Positions 23,491 to 34,750 of a stretch of 64,000 bases of DNA are shown one piece after another. The notes beneath the pieces are model-generated. The model saw only the letters and a program-made list of their open reading frames with translations. It searched no databases and was not told where the DNA came from. The stretch lies in the NCBI GenBank assembly GCA_030844895.1, contig CM061229.1:121285682-121349681 (forward strand). The letters are read 5' to 3'. How positions within the stretch are numbered: position 1 is the stretch's first letter; each line of letters begins with the position of its first letter. This DNA is from Ambrosia x helenae. Lineage: Eukaryota > Streptophyta > Magnoliopsida > Asterales > Asteraceae. A program made the position numbers and the translations under genes.

Positions 23491-26400
23491 TGATACTGGT
23501 ATGCACTATAGTTTTGTGTCATCAAAACTTAACAAACAACTAGGGATGGTTCCTACTTTTCTTAATACCCCGTACAACATGGAGTTAGCTGATGGAAAGC
23601 CTGTTGAGGTAACCCATATTCATCGTGACTGTAAGCTCGAGTTGGATGGGCAATCGTTTGCCATCAACATTCTACCTATCACCCTTGGAAGCTTTGATCT
23701 CGGGGTTGGCATGGACTGGTTGTCCAAGCAACACGCTGAAATTCTCTGTCAGGAGAAGATTGTTCGTATCCCTCTCCCTAGTGGAGAATTCTTATCTGTC
23801 CAGGGTGATCCTGGTGGTGCCATGATGGGCATCATCTCTTTCCTGAAAGCCTAGAAGTGTATTCGGAAGGGCTACCCAGCCATATTGGCTAACATTTCTG
23901 ATACTCGAGCTGAAGTTGAAACAAAAAATTGAGGACATCCCTGTAGTTCAGGATTTTCCAGATGTCTTCCCAGAGGAATTACCCGGACTTCCACCTGTTC
24001 GACAAGTGGAATTTCAAATTGACCGTGCACCAAGAGCCGCCCCAGTTGCGCGTGCACCATACCGCCTTGCACCAGTCGAACTTCAAGAACTATCCACCCA
24101 ACTCCAAGAGCTATTGGACAGGGGTTTCATTAGACCTCGTTCTTCACCTTAGGGAACTCCAGTCTTATTTGTTAAGAAAAAGGATGGGAGTTTCCGTATG
24201 TGTATCGATTACCGGGAATTGAACCCTTTACCTCGTATTGATGATTTATTCAACCAGCTCCAGGGGTCGAGTTTCTATTCCAAGATTGACTTGAGGTCGG
24301 GGTATCACCAACTGAGAGTCCGAGAGGAGGATGTGCCAAAGACAGCCTTTCGAACTCGTTATGGGCACTATGAATTTTTGGTAATGCCCTTCGGGCTGAC
24401 CAATGCACCAGCTGTGTTCATGGACCTCATGAACCGTGTGTGCAAACCCTATCTAGACAAATTTGTCATAGTGTTCATAGATGACATTCTGATCTATTCC
24501 AAGAGTAGGGGAGAGCACGAGCAACACCTACGACTGATCTTGGAACTTCTGAAAAGTGAGCAGTTATATGCAAAATTCTCCAAGTGCGACTTCTGGATTC
24601 GTGAGATCCAATTCTGGGGTCATGTGGTGAACGAGGCAGGAATACAGGTCGATCCTGCTAAGATTGATGCGATTAAAAGATGGGAGGCCCCTAAGACTCC
24701 CACGGAGGTCCGACAATTCCTTGGCCTTGCAGGTTATTATCGCAGATTCATTCAGGGATTCTCAAAAATCGCTCAACCCCTCACTGCTTTGACACGGAAG
24801 GGGATTACCTACAAGTGGGGAGATGCCCAAGAACTTGCTTTTCTGTTACTAAAGACTAAACCTTGCAGTGCTCCAATAGTATCACTACCTGAGGGTACGA
24901 AGGACTTTGTGGTGTACTATGATGCATCTATCCAAGGTCTAGGGTGTGTTTTGATGCAACGCGAAAAGGTGATCACATATGCTTCATGACAACTAAAAGT
25001 TCATGAGAAAAATTTCCCCACTCACGACTTGGAACTGGGAGCGGAGGTCTTCGCTCTCAAAATTTGGAGGCACTACCTCTACGGGACAGAGTGCACGATT
25101 TTCACAGATCATAAAAGTCTCCAGCATATATTCGACCAGAGGGTGCTAAGCATACGACAACGCCGATGGGTCAGACTCCTGAATGGTTATGACTGTGCCA
25201 TCAAGTAACATTCAGGGAAGGCTAATGTAGTAGCAGATGCCCTGAGTCGTAAGGAAACAAAACCCAAATGAGTGCGAGCCTTGCAACTTACCCTACAATC
25301 TAATCTTCATGTTAAGATACGTAAAGCCCAGGGCGTGGCTTTGAAAGGGAAAACATCGGGCTTGAAACCTTGCACGGTGCTGATAAGCACCTGGAATGGA
25401 GGACATAGGGTCTTCAGCACTTCATGAATCAAGTCTGGATTCCACATGTTGGAGATCTCAGACAACTAGTGCTCGATAGGGCACACACCCCTCGTTATTC
25501 GATACATCCTAGTTCGGATAAAATGTACCGAGATCTCAAACTCTTTACTGGTGACCAAACATGAAAGCTGAGAAAAGTCACTTATGTTAGTAAGTGCTTA
25601 ACGTGTGCCAAGGTTAGGATTGAATATCAGAAACCTTCGGGCCCACTTCAGCAACCGGAAAATCCCATGTGGAGATGGGATGGTATTTCCATGGACTTTA
25701 TCACCAAACTTCCTAAAACGCCCAGCGGGCACGATCTGATTTGGGTCATTATTGACCGTTTGACCAAATCAGCGCATTTCATGGCAATTAGAGAGGCGGA
25801 CATGTTGGAACGTCTAGCCGCTTTTGTATTACGAAAATTGTCTCTAGGCATGGGATGCCTACTTCTATCATATCGGATCACGACGCGCGATCCACTTCCC
25901 ATTTTTGGGAAACTCTCCAAATTGCTTTGGGAACTCATTTGGACATGAGCGCAGCCTATCACTCCCAGACGGATGGATAGAGTGAACGTACCATCCAAAC
26001 ACTAGAAGATCTACTGCGAGCGTGCGTGGTGGACTTTGGAAACAGTTGGGACAAGCACTTGCCTTTGATTGAATTCTCTTATAACAATAGTTATGACACT
26101 TCGATCCAGTGTGCACTTTTGAGGCACTTTATGAACGGGAGTGCAAATCCCCCATATGTTGGACTGAAGTTGGGGATAGCCAACTGGCAGGTTCCGAACT
26201 TGTGCACCAAACTTCTGAGAAGATAGTGCAATCAAAAAACGGATGGCTGCTACTCTTGAGCGACAGAAAAGCTACGCTGATAAGCGTAGGAAACTTTTAG
26301 AGCTCCGGAATGGGAACAAGGTACTATTAAAGGTGTCACCTTGAAAGGGTGTGACACGCTTTGGAAAACGGGGGAAGATGAACCCGTAAAACGTTGGACC

Positions 26401-26787
26401 ATTCGAGATGGTTGATGGGATTGGTCTGGTAGCTTACAGGTTAAACCTGCTTAACAAACTTGGTAGGATACACGATGTATCCCACATATCGTACCGAATC
26501 TATAGAAATGCCTGTTGGATACAACACTGATGGTGCCACTGGAGGAGATCCAGGTGGACGATCGGCTACGGTTCATGGAAGAACCAGTGGAGGTTCTTGA
26601 GCGGGGCGTCAAGAAACTCAAACAGAACACTATACCTATTATTAACGTACAATGGAATTCCCGTCTAGGACCGGAATACACGTGGGAGCGCAGAGATCAG
26701 ATGCGGCTCAAATATCCACACCTCTTTTCTGAACCTGAACCTGTGCATAGATCAAATGCCGAACATAAAGCAGCTCGCTCAAAGTGA
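23491..26787 (+). pseudogene. pol polyprotein of Y: PR-RT-RH-INT-chromodomain
   Basis: The protease aspartate motif DTG is at 23492-23500, followed by YSFVSSKLNKQLG. RT spans about 24150-24990 with KIDLRSGYHQLRV, YEFLVMPFGLTNAP and the catalytic FIDDILIYSK. RNase H (about 24990-25260) has DHKSLQHIF and DALSRKE. Integrase (about 25440-26310) keeps CLTCAK, the first Asp in DGISMDFITKLP, a region around SQTDG and the Glu in QTLEDLLRAC. The C-terminal chromodomain region (about 26420-26760) has LEEIQVDDRL and WERRDQMRLKYP. Stops include CGA-to-TGA near 24987, TGG-to-TAG near 24152 and CAG-to-TAG near 25978, with several frameshifts. The chromodomain would steer integration to heterochromatin. This copy is dead. 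Confidence 0.85.
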
Positions 26788-26918
26788 ATTTCGGGGCGAA
26801 ATTCCTTTCAACTTGGGGATGATGTGACATCCGGAAACCAAGCATACATTTTTTTTTAGCTGGCTTTACTGTTTACTTGCTGAATTTCGGGACGAAATTC
26901 TTTTCAACTTGGGGATGA
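26786..26918 (+). other. duplicated hairpin plus polypurine tract of Y
   Basis: GAATTTCGGGGCGAAATTC (26786-26804) and GAATTTCGGGACGAAATTC (26882-26900) are inverted-repeat hairpins, each followed by CAACTTGGGGATGA. The second directly abuts the 3' LTR. The first is followed by TGTGACATCCGGAAACC, which looks like the start of another LTR. The two units are 96 bp apart. Confidence 0.7.
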
Positions 26919-29630
26919 TGTGATACCCCGAAAATTCAGGTTCTCACTTTAACTAAACTCTAGTTACATTCCTTGCATTATACTTAACTAGGGTTAGTTA
27001 GATAAGACATACGTGCATGGTTATGAGTCAAGGTGTGATTGCATGATTAGTGAACCTCGGACGTTGGTGAATAATAAACTTATGTGTCTCGGTGATACCT
27101 GACAAACTTATGTGAAAACCATACGTGATTATGTGAACCTAAACCGAACACGTTAATAGAAATCATTAAAAGTGGAGCATGAGGTTGATTAGGGTCTTAA
27201 TGCATGGGGTTACACTTGTTACGGTCCGAAATAACGAAAACGTCGAAGGATAACGTGTCGGGAGGCGAAACGAGGCAAAAGCGCGCCACCCGGACCTGTG
27301 AGCGGCCGCTCACAGGCTCCGAGCGGCCGCTCCATTTATCCTGACGGGTCTAAACCGCCTCAAACTCATATTTAAGCATCCTTAACCCCCATGCAACCCT
27401 CATACTCAACCCTAATCGCCCCCTTACTGCCCCACACGAATATTTCACTCCAAAAACTCCTGCTAAGGCTCAAGATCATCAATTGGGAGGCTCCAAGGCG
27501 CGCGATTGATTGATTTGAAGAGCTAAGGGTATAACTCATGATTTCTTACGCTTTTTACTTTATGTTTTATTGTAAAAATCATATAACAAGTTTGTCCAGG
27601 TCTGAATGGGTTTAATAAACATTAAAACATGAGTCTTTTTGAAGATTAAACGGATTAAACCTATTAATAAACGCGTAGTAACATCATAGGATGCTTGTTG
27701 CGCAAGTTATTGGTGTTTTGATCCTAAAAGCTTTGATCTTGACATGTTTGATAATAGGATCTGATGGGAATAGGTATTAGGAAAGTTGTATGATGATTAT
27801 TAGGTGTTATTGATTGATAATATGCAACTAGGGTTTGATATAATTGATAATATTGCACGATTAGAATCTGGACAGATTCTGAATGTCGACTTGTAGGGTC
27901 TGTTTCGTGGCTTGAAAATAATTGGTTTGATCGATTCTTTGCATGATTGTAACGTACAAGGTCTTAGCTTTTCATAATGGGTAAAACCATCGAATTTGGA
28001 TATCGTTTGAGTCGTTTTTGGAATTTTAATTGATTAGGGGTCATATCAGATTTTCGGATTTGTAAATTGGGCTAACTTTAAATGGTCATAACTTGAGATT
28101 TACAAGGAGTTAGGTTATGAAATCTTTACAGTAGGTCAATACTGGAAAAATAGAGCTTTTCCAAGTGGATTCATCTCGTTTGGATGAATACACAATTTTT
28201 AAGAATTTTCCCACTAAACTGACCTGTTGAGGAGATTTTCTGGACATAGCTGTGTTGTACGAATTTTCATAATTTTTGTGTTTGGAACTAAGACAAAACA
28301 AAAATAGGTATTGTCGAGTGAATCCCAAAGAAAATTCAGTAAAAATTTGGGAGGTTAACTCACTGATTTGCTATTTTAAATAAATTCGTTTTGATGGCGC
28401 ACAATCTGTCCTGAAAACACAGATTGTGTATTATGTGCTTCTGTGATTAATTGAGGTCTTAGGTGGTATGGAATTGACATGTAACTGAAGTACACTTGTC
28501 TGAGACACATACGGAATGTAGAAACTAATTGTAACCAACGTATTCACCAACGGGTCCGTAGGGTTTACTATTGCATGTAGAATCACTAGGCGTTCGCATA
28601 CACACTTTTGAACATTTAAAACGCCTTGGACAAACGAGTTATATGGTGTAATGATGTTACGCCTATACTCACGTAGTGACACTGTTATTAGGGTGTCGGT
28701 AGCATATAATACTTGCTGTTCGGATTCTTTGCTTACGCGATAAGGTGAGTTTCACTACTCTTTTCTCAAAAGCATGCGTCTCGGGTTGAGACAACTTACT
28801 TAACGTTTCTAGTCCGGTTCGGGACTACTTTTACACATCCCGGGTTTGGGGTGCATGGTTCACGTGGTGAATCTATTTTTACTAATTCATATATATGTCC
28901 TTGATGAACTAAACCAAACACATCGTTAAGTCCTTCAAAATACCGAATCAATTGCCGGTTGGGCAAGCGGGTTAATTAGTTGATAGCGCTATTAGGTCTA
29001 ACAAACCTCACATCGTACTGGGAGCACGGATGTGAACTATTAGCTTCAAACATAATCATTGTCGATGGACAATGATGCAAGGCATCCTTATCCCGGTTAT
29101 GGGAACTTGTTCATTAGTAGTTCGGTATTCGCCGGTTTTAGTTATCATGAGTGGGCTAGCTACCCCTGACATTTGAATTAGCTATTGTTTACAGGGTCTG
29201 AGAGACCAACGCTGTACACTTGACTTTTGGGGTTTTGAGAACCTACACTTTTATTTACATCGCTTACTTATATTGTGAACTCACCAGCTTTATGTTGACA
29301 CACGATTTACATGCTTTTGCAGGTAGTTAGCTTCCGGTGCCAGGATTAGAAAGCACCGTACACTTCACTGCATTTGGGCTCTCGGGCATACACATAAATT
29401 ATATATTATGCTTTCGTATGGTTTTAATTTGGGCGCATTGTTTTGCGCATAGTTTTTAAAAAGGTTTAAATTTGGTTTACGCTTCCGCAGCTTAACTAAA
29501 TTTGGTTTTCGAAAACGAACTAAATGGTTTGGGCATTTAGAGTTCGTTCCTGTGACTTATGGCTATGGGATCCTGGTTTGTCATGCGCCTCGCGGTATAA
29601 ACCCCGCAGTGGAAGTTTGAGGTTGTGACA
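26919..29630 (+). repeat. 3' LTR of element Y
   Basis: 2712 bp, nearly identical to 19078-21789. Differences seen include GCGTCGG/GTGTCGG, GTCGCATAC/GTTCGCATAC and GAGGGTG/GAGGTTG. It ends TTGTGACA and is followed by the duplication AGAAT. Confidence 0.92.
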
Positions 29631-29635
29631 AGAAT

Positions 29636-30266
29636 GCTAATTTAAAGGATGGTAGTGACGAATGGAAATGGGTTAACAACGAGGGGTTGGGCTATGCTGT
29701 CAAGGATGTCCGAATGGATCTGGAGGATGCTCGTTCGAACGCTGCTATGGACCAGCCTTTCTTCTCGAACAGCTGGGCGATAGCGAAAGCAAATTTTCTA
29801 GATGTGGCGGGCTCTTTATGGAAGGGTTGCAACTAAGATTGCGCTTTCGGCTCGTGGCATGTCTCTGCAGAATGTGTTATGCAACAGATGTGGAATGCAT
29901 AATGAGGACGCGGATCATGCTTTTGTCTCTTGCTTGTTCGCCAGGAGTATATGGTGGAGCATTTTTAGGTGGGTGAAGATCCAATGGCCGGACAATTTGG
30001 GCTCGATCGGAAATCTTCTGAATGTTTTGCATTCCTCTCCGAGAAGCAAGAGATGTAGGAAGACTGGTTCTATGTATTTTATGGCCAGGTTTTGGAAGTT
30101 GTGGCAAGCTTGTAATGCTGCTGTATTTGAGGCCAAATTCATTCTGGTCCAACAATCGGTGGAAGCGATTAAAGAAGAAGCTTTTGTTTGGATCAACCAT
30201 CGAGCTAAGGGCATGGTCATTTCTTGGGCAGAATGGTCTGATTTTGATGTGTCCAAAATCTTGTAG
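29636..30266 (+). pseudogene. LINE ORF2 C-terminus with zf-RVT domain
   Basis: Resumes the LINE after the gypsy element. The zinc-binding reverse-transcriptase domain is readable: MWRALYGRVATKIALSARGM, then CNRCG..DADHAFVSCLFA with the C-C-H-C spacing, and a tail to KIL-stop at 30266. A one-base shift occurs near 29803. The LINE 3' UTR follows, with a GTTTGTTCGG-rich stretch and the TA repeat. Confidence 0.75.
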
Positions 30267-30373
30267 GTGTTGGGGGGTCTTGTGAGCCCGGTTCTGTTTG
30301 GCCGGTGCTTCTTGTTGTTTCGTTTTGTTTGTTCGGTCTTTTGTTGTTTGTTCCTTTCCAGCTTCTTACTGGG

Positions 30374-30376
<3 letters not shown>

Positions 30377-30431
<55 letters not shown>
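30377..30431. repeat. (TA)n microsatellite in LINE 3' UTR
   Basis: About 28 uninterrupted TA units just before the LINE A tail. Confidence 0.95.
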
Positions 30432-30435
<4 letters not shown>

Positions 30436-30648
30436 GTTTTGCCGTTCAAAAAAAAGGCATAAAACCGAATTAACCCACCCGTACCGAAATAACCATGAAC
30501 TGAATTAATCGACACTCAGTTTTTTTGTATTTTGAAAAGACCGATTCTTTCGATTCGGTTTTGGTTATGCTTGTGTTTATAATTGAAAATAACTGAACTC
30601 AATAGTTACAACTCTATCCGGTTTGTACTGTTGTGATTTATAACTTAA

Positions 30649-33600
30649 CTAGACTTTTGCCCGCGTTGACACACGGTTCACCAAGTTACAATTATTTTGA
30701 GCGGTAAGACGTAAAAAAATACAGTAGAAATATTTTATTCATATTAAAAAGTAAGGAATATACATGTTATTCAAATATCATATGCCACCTACCCCGAGAG
30801 CGTCCGGGGGTTGAAAAATCTAATATGAACTTTCTAAATAATCAACTCGTACACTTTCAAATCCAAAACATTCAACCAAAGTCTATTCCGGTTAATATTA
30901 AAAGTAGAAACATAAAGAAAACACGAGGATCATGAGGTTTGGCGATCATTTTCAGCCGTTCGCAACATCTCTTTCGCCAAATGGTTTCACTTGCGTTTTC
31001 TCCTTTTTGACATTCATCTCTTTCAGTTTACCTATAAATACAGACATTTATTATCAAAACAACACACATTTATATTAAGAACACATGTTGATAAAGTCTA
31101 AGGTAAGCTTAACTAACCTTTAAGCGCATTAAAATTACTTGTGAGCTTCTGTTTGTTAAGTATTCCCATAATTTTTTTCCTTTTGGTTTCTCCTCTAGGC
31201 CATATATGTCAATATCATCTATAAAAACATGCAAAGATGTAAGATGTTTGATTGAAAATATATTTTGCTCATAAATAATTTGATAAGTAGTTCCAAAAAC
31301 ACTGAAAAACAACTCATTGTTGTATCAAGACACAAATCGACAATAAGCAAACACGCCTTTATCTATTGCCGAAGAAGACCATAACACCTACAATAACCAA
31401 AAAAGATATGAAATTCTATGATATTGTTAAAATTTAGTGATATCACTTGTAGATCATTTGATCCACAATATACTTATTAGAAACAAATTAAAAGACTAAT
31501 TATAGATTAGAAACCAAAGGACGCAAGTTGTTAATTAAGAGTCCAGTACCTAATAAAAATAATGTTTGTGACTTTTAAATAAAAAAAAAAAACTAAACAG
31601 TTTAAACACCATTTTACTTATTTGATGAACTAAAGCATGTCTGAAAGTTTCACAGTGCATCTTCAAGTTTTTATATTTAAGAAGGAATTATGGATTGCAA
31701 CAACATCCAACAAATACCCACTTTTACAACAATTTCTTTAATTTGAATGTCTATAATTACTTACCAATAGATCCTCCTTGCTTTAGGGATGTTTTTCGCT
31801 TCAACACATTACCAGATTGCTCCCTCTGTTCATGGGCTCCCACAGCAAACAAACACACGCTCACTTGAGTTTGGCTTCAATACACAATTATACAACTAAT
31901 TGATTGTTTTCGTACCTGCTGACTGTCACATACCGCTTAATCGCTTCAAGTATAATCTAAATTTCTGCATATTCAAAAGTCGCACTTGTTATAAATTAAG
32001 AAGAAACATAAATCATAAAGCTTGAAATAGCAATAACAATCACATACAAACTCTATATTGTTAACATCAGGAAAATTCATTGCGGCATACCTTCACGAAA
32101 GCTTTACCTAAGTCCTGATGAACATATAAATTCGTTAGTGTTAATGATTAAAGAAAAATGTAACCATATCATAAAAGCTAATTATTATCACACTTATATA
32201 ACCTGAGTTTGACTTTGACGCTGTTCATTAGTTGATTCTTTTGAGGTCCATAGCTGCTCCAAGTTGTAATAAACTACCCAGTTGTCGTGAGTACGACCAT
32301 GATCGATCACCACCAGACAGCCTCCACCGTTGCTCACTGGTGCAACACAATCGTTATACACCTACAACCGCCATAAAAAAAATATTAAAAAACAAATCAG
32401 AATTTTAAAAATGTATTAAAATTAGTGCAATAACTTTACAAACCAATTCCACCATCAATTCCATTCAACAATTTTCCAAACCTAGATTCATAATTATAGC
32501 AATTATAGTTAATACATTTGACTATGCAGTTAATACATTTGACTATGACTATATGGAAAGTGTACAACTAATTGTGCTATTAACCTTCCTATAATACAAT
32601 CAATCAATCTCTTACCAAAAAACTCGACCATTCCTTTTAACAGCCAAGACTTTTCAAACCACCATTTATAACAATTAATTCTTATAATTATCCTTCCAAA
32701 CTTTAAGCCATCAACTTAGGAAACAAATAAAATGCTAATAAATGAGACCCGAATCAACAAACAGGACCCGGACCCGAATAGCTTTCCTAAGCGGATTAAT
32801 CACTAAAAAATATCCAACATTCTTTTACCTTTCATCTAATATTATGATCCTCAAGAACACCTCAAAGAACATATAAACATTCAACCTCACCCGAAGACAA
32901 ACATCATCGAGCCAACATAATATCATGAACAAATATAACCAGTTAAGATTAACCAACATAAAAACAGATTAAAAAACATAAAGGATTCAAATCAATTAAA
33001 AACATATTCAAAAACAGATTAACCCTAAATAAAAAACAATCCCAACTTCCAACACAGATTCAAAAACAGATTCAAAGACAACCAATACCAGTTTAACAAC
33101 GATTGCATAATATAAACGAAATTTCCAACTTTCAAAATCAGTCAAAAACAGATTGAAAACATTGAACCCTAAAACATAAACACTTGAACAACCAAACCAT
33201 AAAACATCAAATAATCTCCAACACACAATACATCAACAATCAAACCCTAAAACATGAATCCAAATAAATCAAACCCTAAAACATCAATCGAACCCTAAAA
33301 CATCAATCAAAAATCAAAAGAATTAGTAAAACTGAACAATAATACACGCAAACACAAGCATTAAAAGACAAATAATCGAAATAAGTCAAAAGAGATATAA
33401 TAGACATCAATCGACAAGCAAATGAAGAAAAAAAACGAAAAAACAAAAAAAAACATACAAATGAAGAACGATCGATTAATATAGAATGGGAGAGATTAAA
33501 CCTTGAAGAAGAGATTAAAACAATGCTTGATTTGGTTGAATTGCATTCAAATCGCCTGCTAGGGTTAGAGGTTTCGATGGGAGCAAGATGGAGATTTGGG

Positions 33601-33775
33601 GGTTATGTTATGAACCTTGTGTTTTATTTGCTTATATATTTTTCTGATTTTTTATTTAAAAAAAAGGAAAAGTTTATAAAATCTCACTCATGCCATGTGG
33701 CTTAATGAGAGGATTGCTAGGGGTGTGAGAGATTGACAAGTGTACAAGAATGCTTTAAAATATTAGATGTATAGA
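30649..33775 (-). mobile_element. non-autonomous Helitron carrying gene exons
   Basis: On the minus strand it starts TCTATACATCTAATATT after an A (33775). It ends with a short GC-rich hairpin region (CCGTGTGTCAACGCGGG) and CTAG before a T (30649), the A/T insertion context of Helitrons. It lies inside the hAT-like element, whose arms flank it. It is 3127 bp with no RepHel protein. It contains a series of splice-site-bounded exons in one reading frame, all on the same strand as the element. Confidence 0.6.
30952..32361 (-). pseudogene. captured multi-exon gene fragment with ARR-B-like exon
   Basis: Minus-strand exons with GT/AG borders: 32361-32213 (VYNDCVAPVSNGGGCLVV.., ending QSQTQ), 32114-32091 (DLGKAFVK), 31964-31916 (KFRLYLKRLSGM-stop-QSA), 31836-31765 (HEQREQSGNVLKRKTSLKQG..), 31218-31118 (DIDIYGLEEKPKGKKLWEYL..) and possibly 31031-30952. 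Phases join across the first five. KFRLYLKRLSG is the end of the GARP DNA-binding domain of type-B cytokinin response regulators, where an intron normally precedes this K. The preceding exon is not GARP, so the gene looks chimeric. An in-frame TGA interrupts the third exon. I do not recognise the other exons. A likely 5' UTR exon lies near 33490-33600. Confidence 0.5.
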
Positions 33776-34252
33776 TAGATAGTTCCGGTTCCTTTTTGGT
33801 TATGCTTGGAACTAGAAGTAGAATTTTTAGTTGTCTTTGTTAAGAACTTAGTACGATTTAAACTCTCGCCATTTTTTATTGTTGTGGTTTCACATGACAT
33901 ATGACTATTTTTGTTTTCCGAATTCAATATGCTTTAGAGTTTTGGTTAAGAACTTTGTTGGATTTTAAATTCTAGCCATTCGGTATTCGGTAATATATAC
34001 GATATACCTCTACTTTGTTTTAAGGTTATTAAACCCCAATAGTTTAAATATTAATCAATCATTTTTCTTTGTTATAATTTTTATTTTTGTTTGGTCGATA
34101 CATTTCCAGTTTATATAAAATAACCCGGTTAATCAAAATAACCGAAACTGGTCAAACTCTAATAACTAAAAAGTCAGTTTTGATAAAAATCTGATAACCA
34201 AACCAAACCAAACCAAACCAAACCAAACCAAACCGAGTCATGCTAAGCCCTA
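33776..34252. other. right arm of the hAT-like element
   Basis: AT-rich sequence with repeated AACCGAA/AACCAAA motifs, ending in the tandem AACCA run and the ATGCTAAGCCCTA terminus. No gene was found. Confidence 0.55.
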
Positions 34253-34260
34253 CTTGCATA

Positions 34261-34750
34261 AACCTGAGGCATAACAAAGCCTCCATTTAAATAAACTTTA
34301 GGTATGTTTTCACAAGGTATGAGTCTTCCATATCTATGAAACAAAAAACTTCTTATGCTTTGGCAAGTCAAGAAATAACTGTTTTGACTAAATCATAGTT
34401 TATGTATAAAAAAAAATAAAAAAAAAAAAAAAAAAAAAAAGCCTTTTTATAGTATAAAATCTTACACAAAAATAGAAGAAAAAAATGAGAGCTCCAGCAT
34501 CTATATACGGCATTTTCTTTTAACAATCAACACATGCCTCGGATCACCCGCGTAAAGCAAATGGCAAAAGGAAACCAACGCCTGCCAATATAGACGACGC
34601 GTTTGACCTAACACGTCACCATTTCTAGAAAAAACTCATCACCTAAAGGCTAGTAAAACCTGTAACTTAACCCAAAGAAATATTACTTGAGACGAAACTC
34701 CAAACACATGAACTCCACATTGGAGCTCTACCCTCTAGCCAGCCACTCCC
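34261..34750. other. no gene seen; poly(A) tract at about 34411-34440
   Basis: 3' flank of the IPT gene. Contains a long A run that may be the tail of a retroelement or simple sequence. Confidence 0.5.

Larger units (their letters stand above)
19078..29630 (+). mobile_element. Ty3/gypsy chromovirus (element Y), complete but defective
   Basis: Two 2712-bp LTRs, TGTGATACCCCG..TGTGACA, enclose a primer-binding site, degenerate gag, pol with protease-RT-RNase H-integrase-chromodomain order, and a polypurine tract. A 5-bp duplication AGAAT flanks the element (19073-19077 and 29631-29635) and lies inside LINE ORF2. The domain order and C-terminal chromodomain place it among chromoviruses, probably the Tekay/Del lineage given the long LTRs. 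By eye the LTRs differ at about nine substitutions and two single-base indels, so the insertion is young, yet the coding region has many stops and frameshifts. Confidence 0.9.
14262..30456 (+). mobile_element. L1-type LINE, split by a gypsy element
   Basis: Flanked by GCATA at 14257-14261 and 30457-30461. It begins GGACGGCTGCTCTCGCC, carries an ORF1/ORF2 pair and ends with a TA-repeat 3' UTR and a short A tail at 30448-30455. Without the gypsy insertion (19078-29635) it is about 5.64 kb, a usual size for a full-length plant L1. Both ORFs carry lesions, so it cannot move by itself. Confidence 0.75.
14249..34252. mobile_element. hAT-like element split by LINE and Helitron
   Basis: The left end TAGGGTTAGCATA at 14249 and the right end ATGCTAAGCCCTA at 34252 are inverted repeats. 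They are flanked by CTTGCACA (14241-14248) and CTTGCATA (34253-34260), an 8-bp duplication with one difference. The element's own DNA is only 14249-14261, 30457-30648 and 33776-34252. It is rich in AACCGAA/AACCAAA motifs, including a tandem AACCA run near 34196-34234. Everything else between the ends arrived later. Confidence 0.65.

Noticed and set aside
33523..33705. Short plus-strand gene near 33.5 kb
   Set aside because: It overlaps the likely 5' end of the Helitron-borne minus-strand gene and has no recognisable motif.
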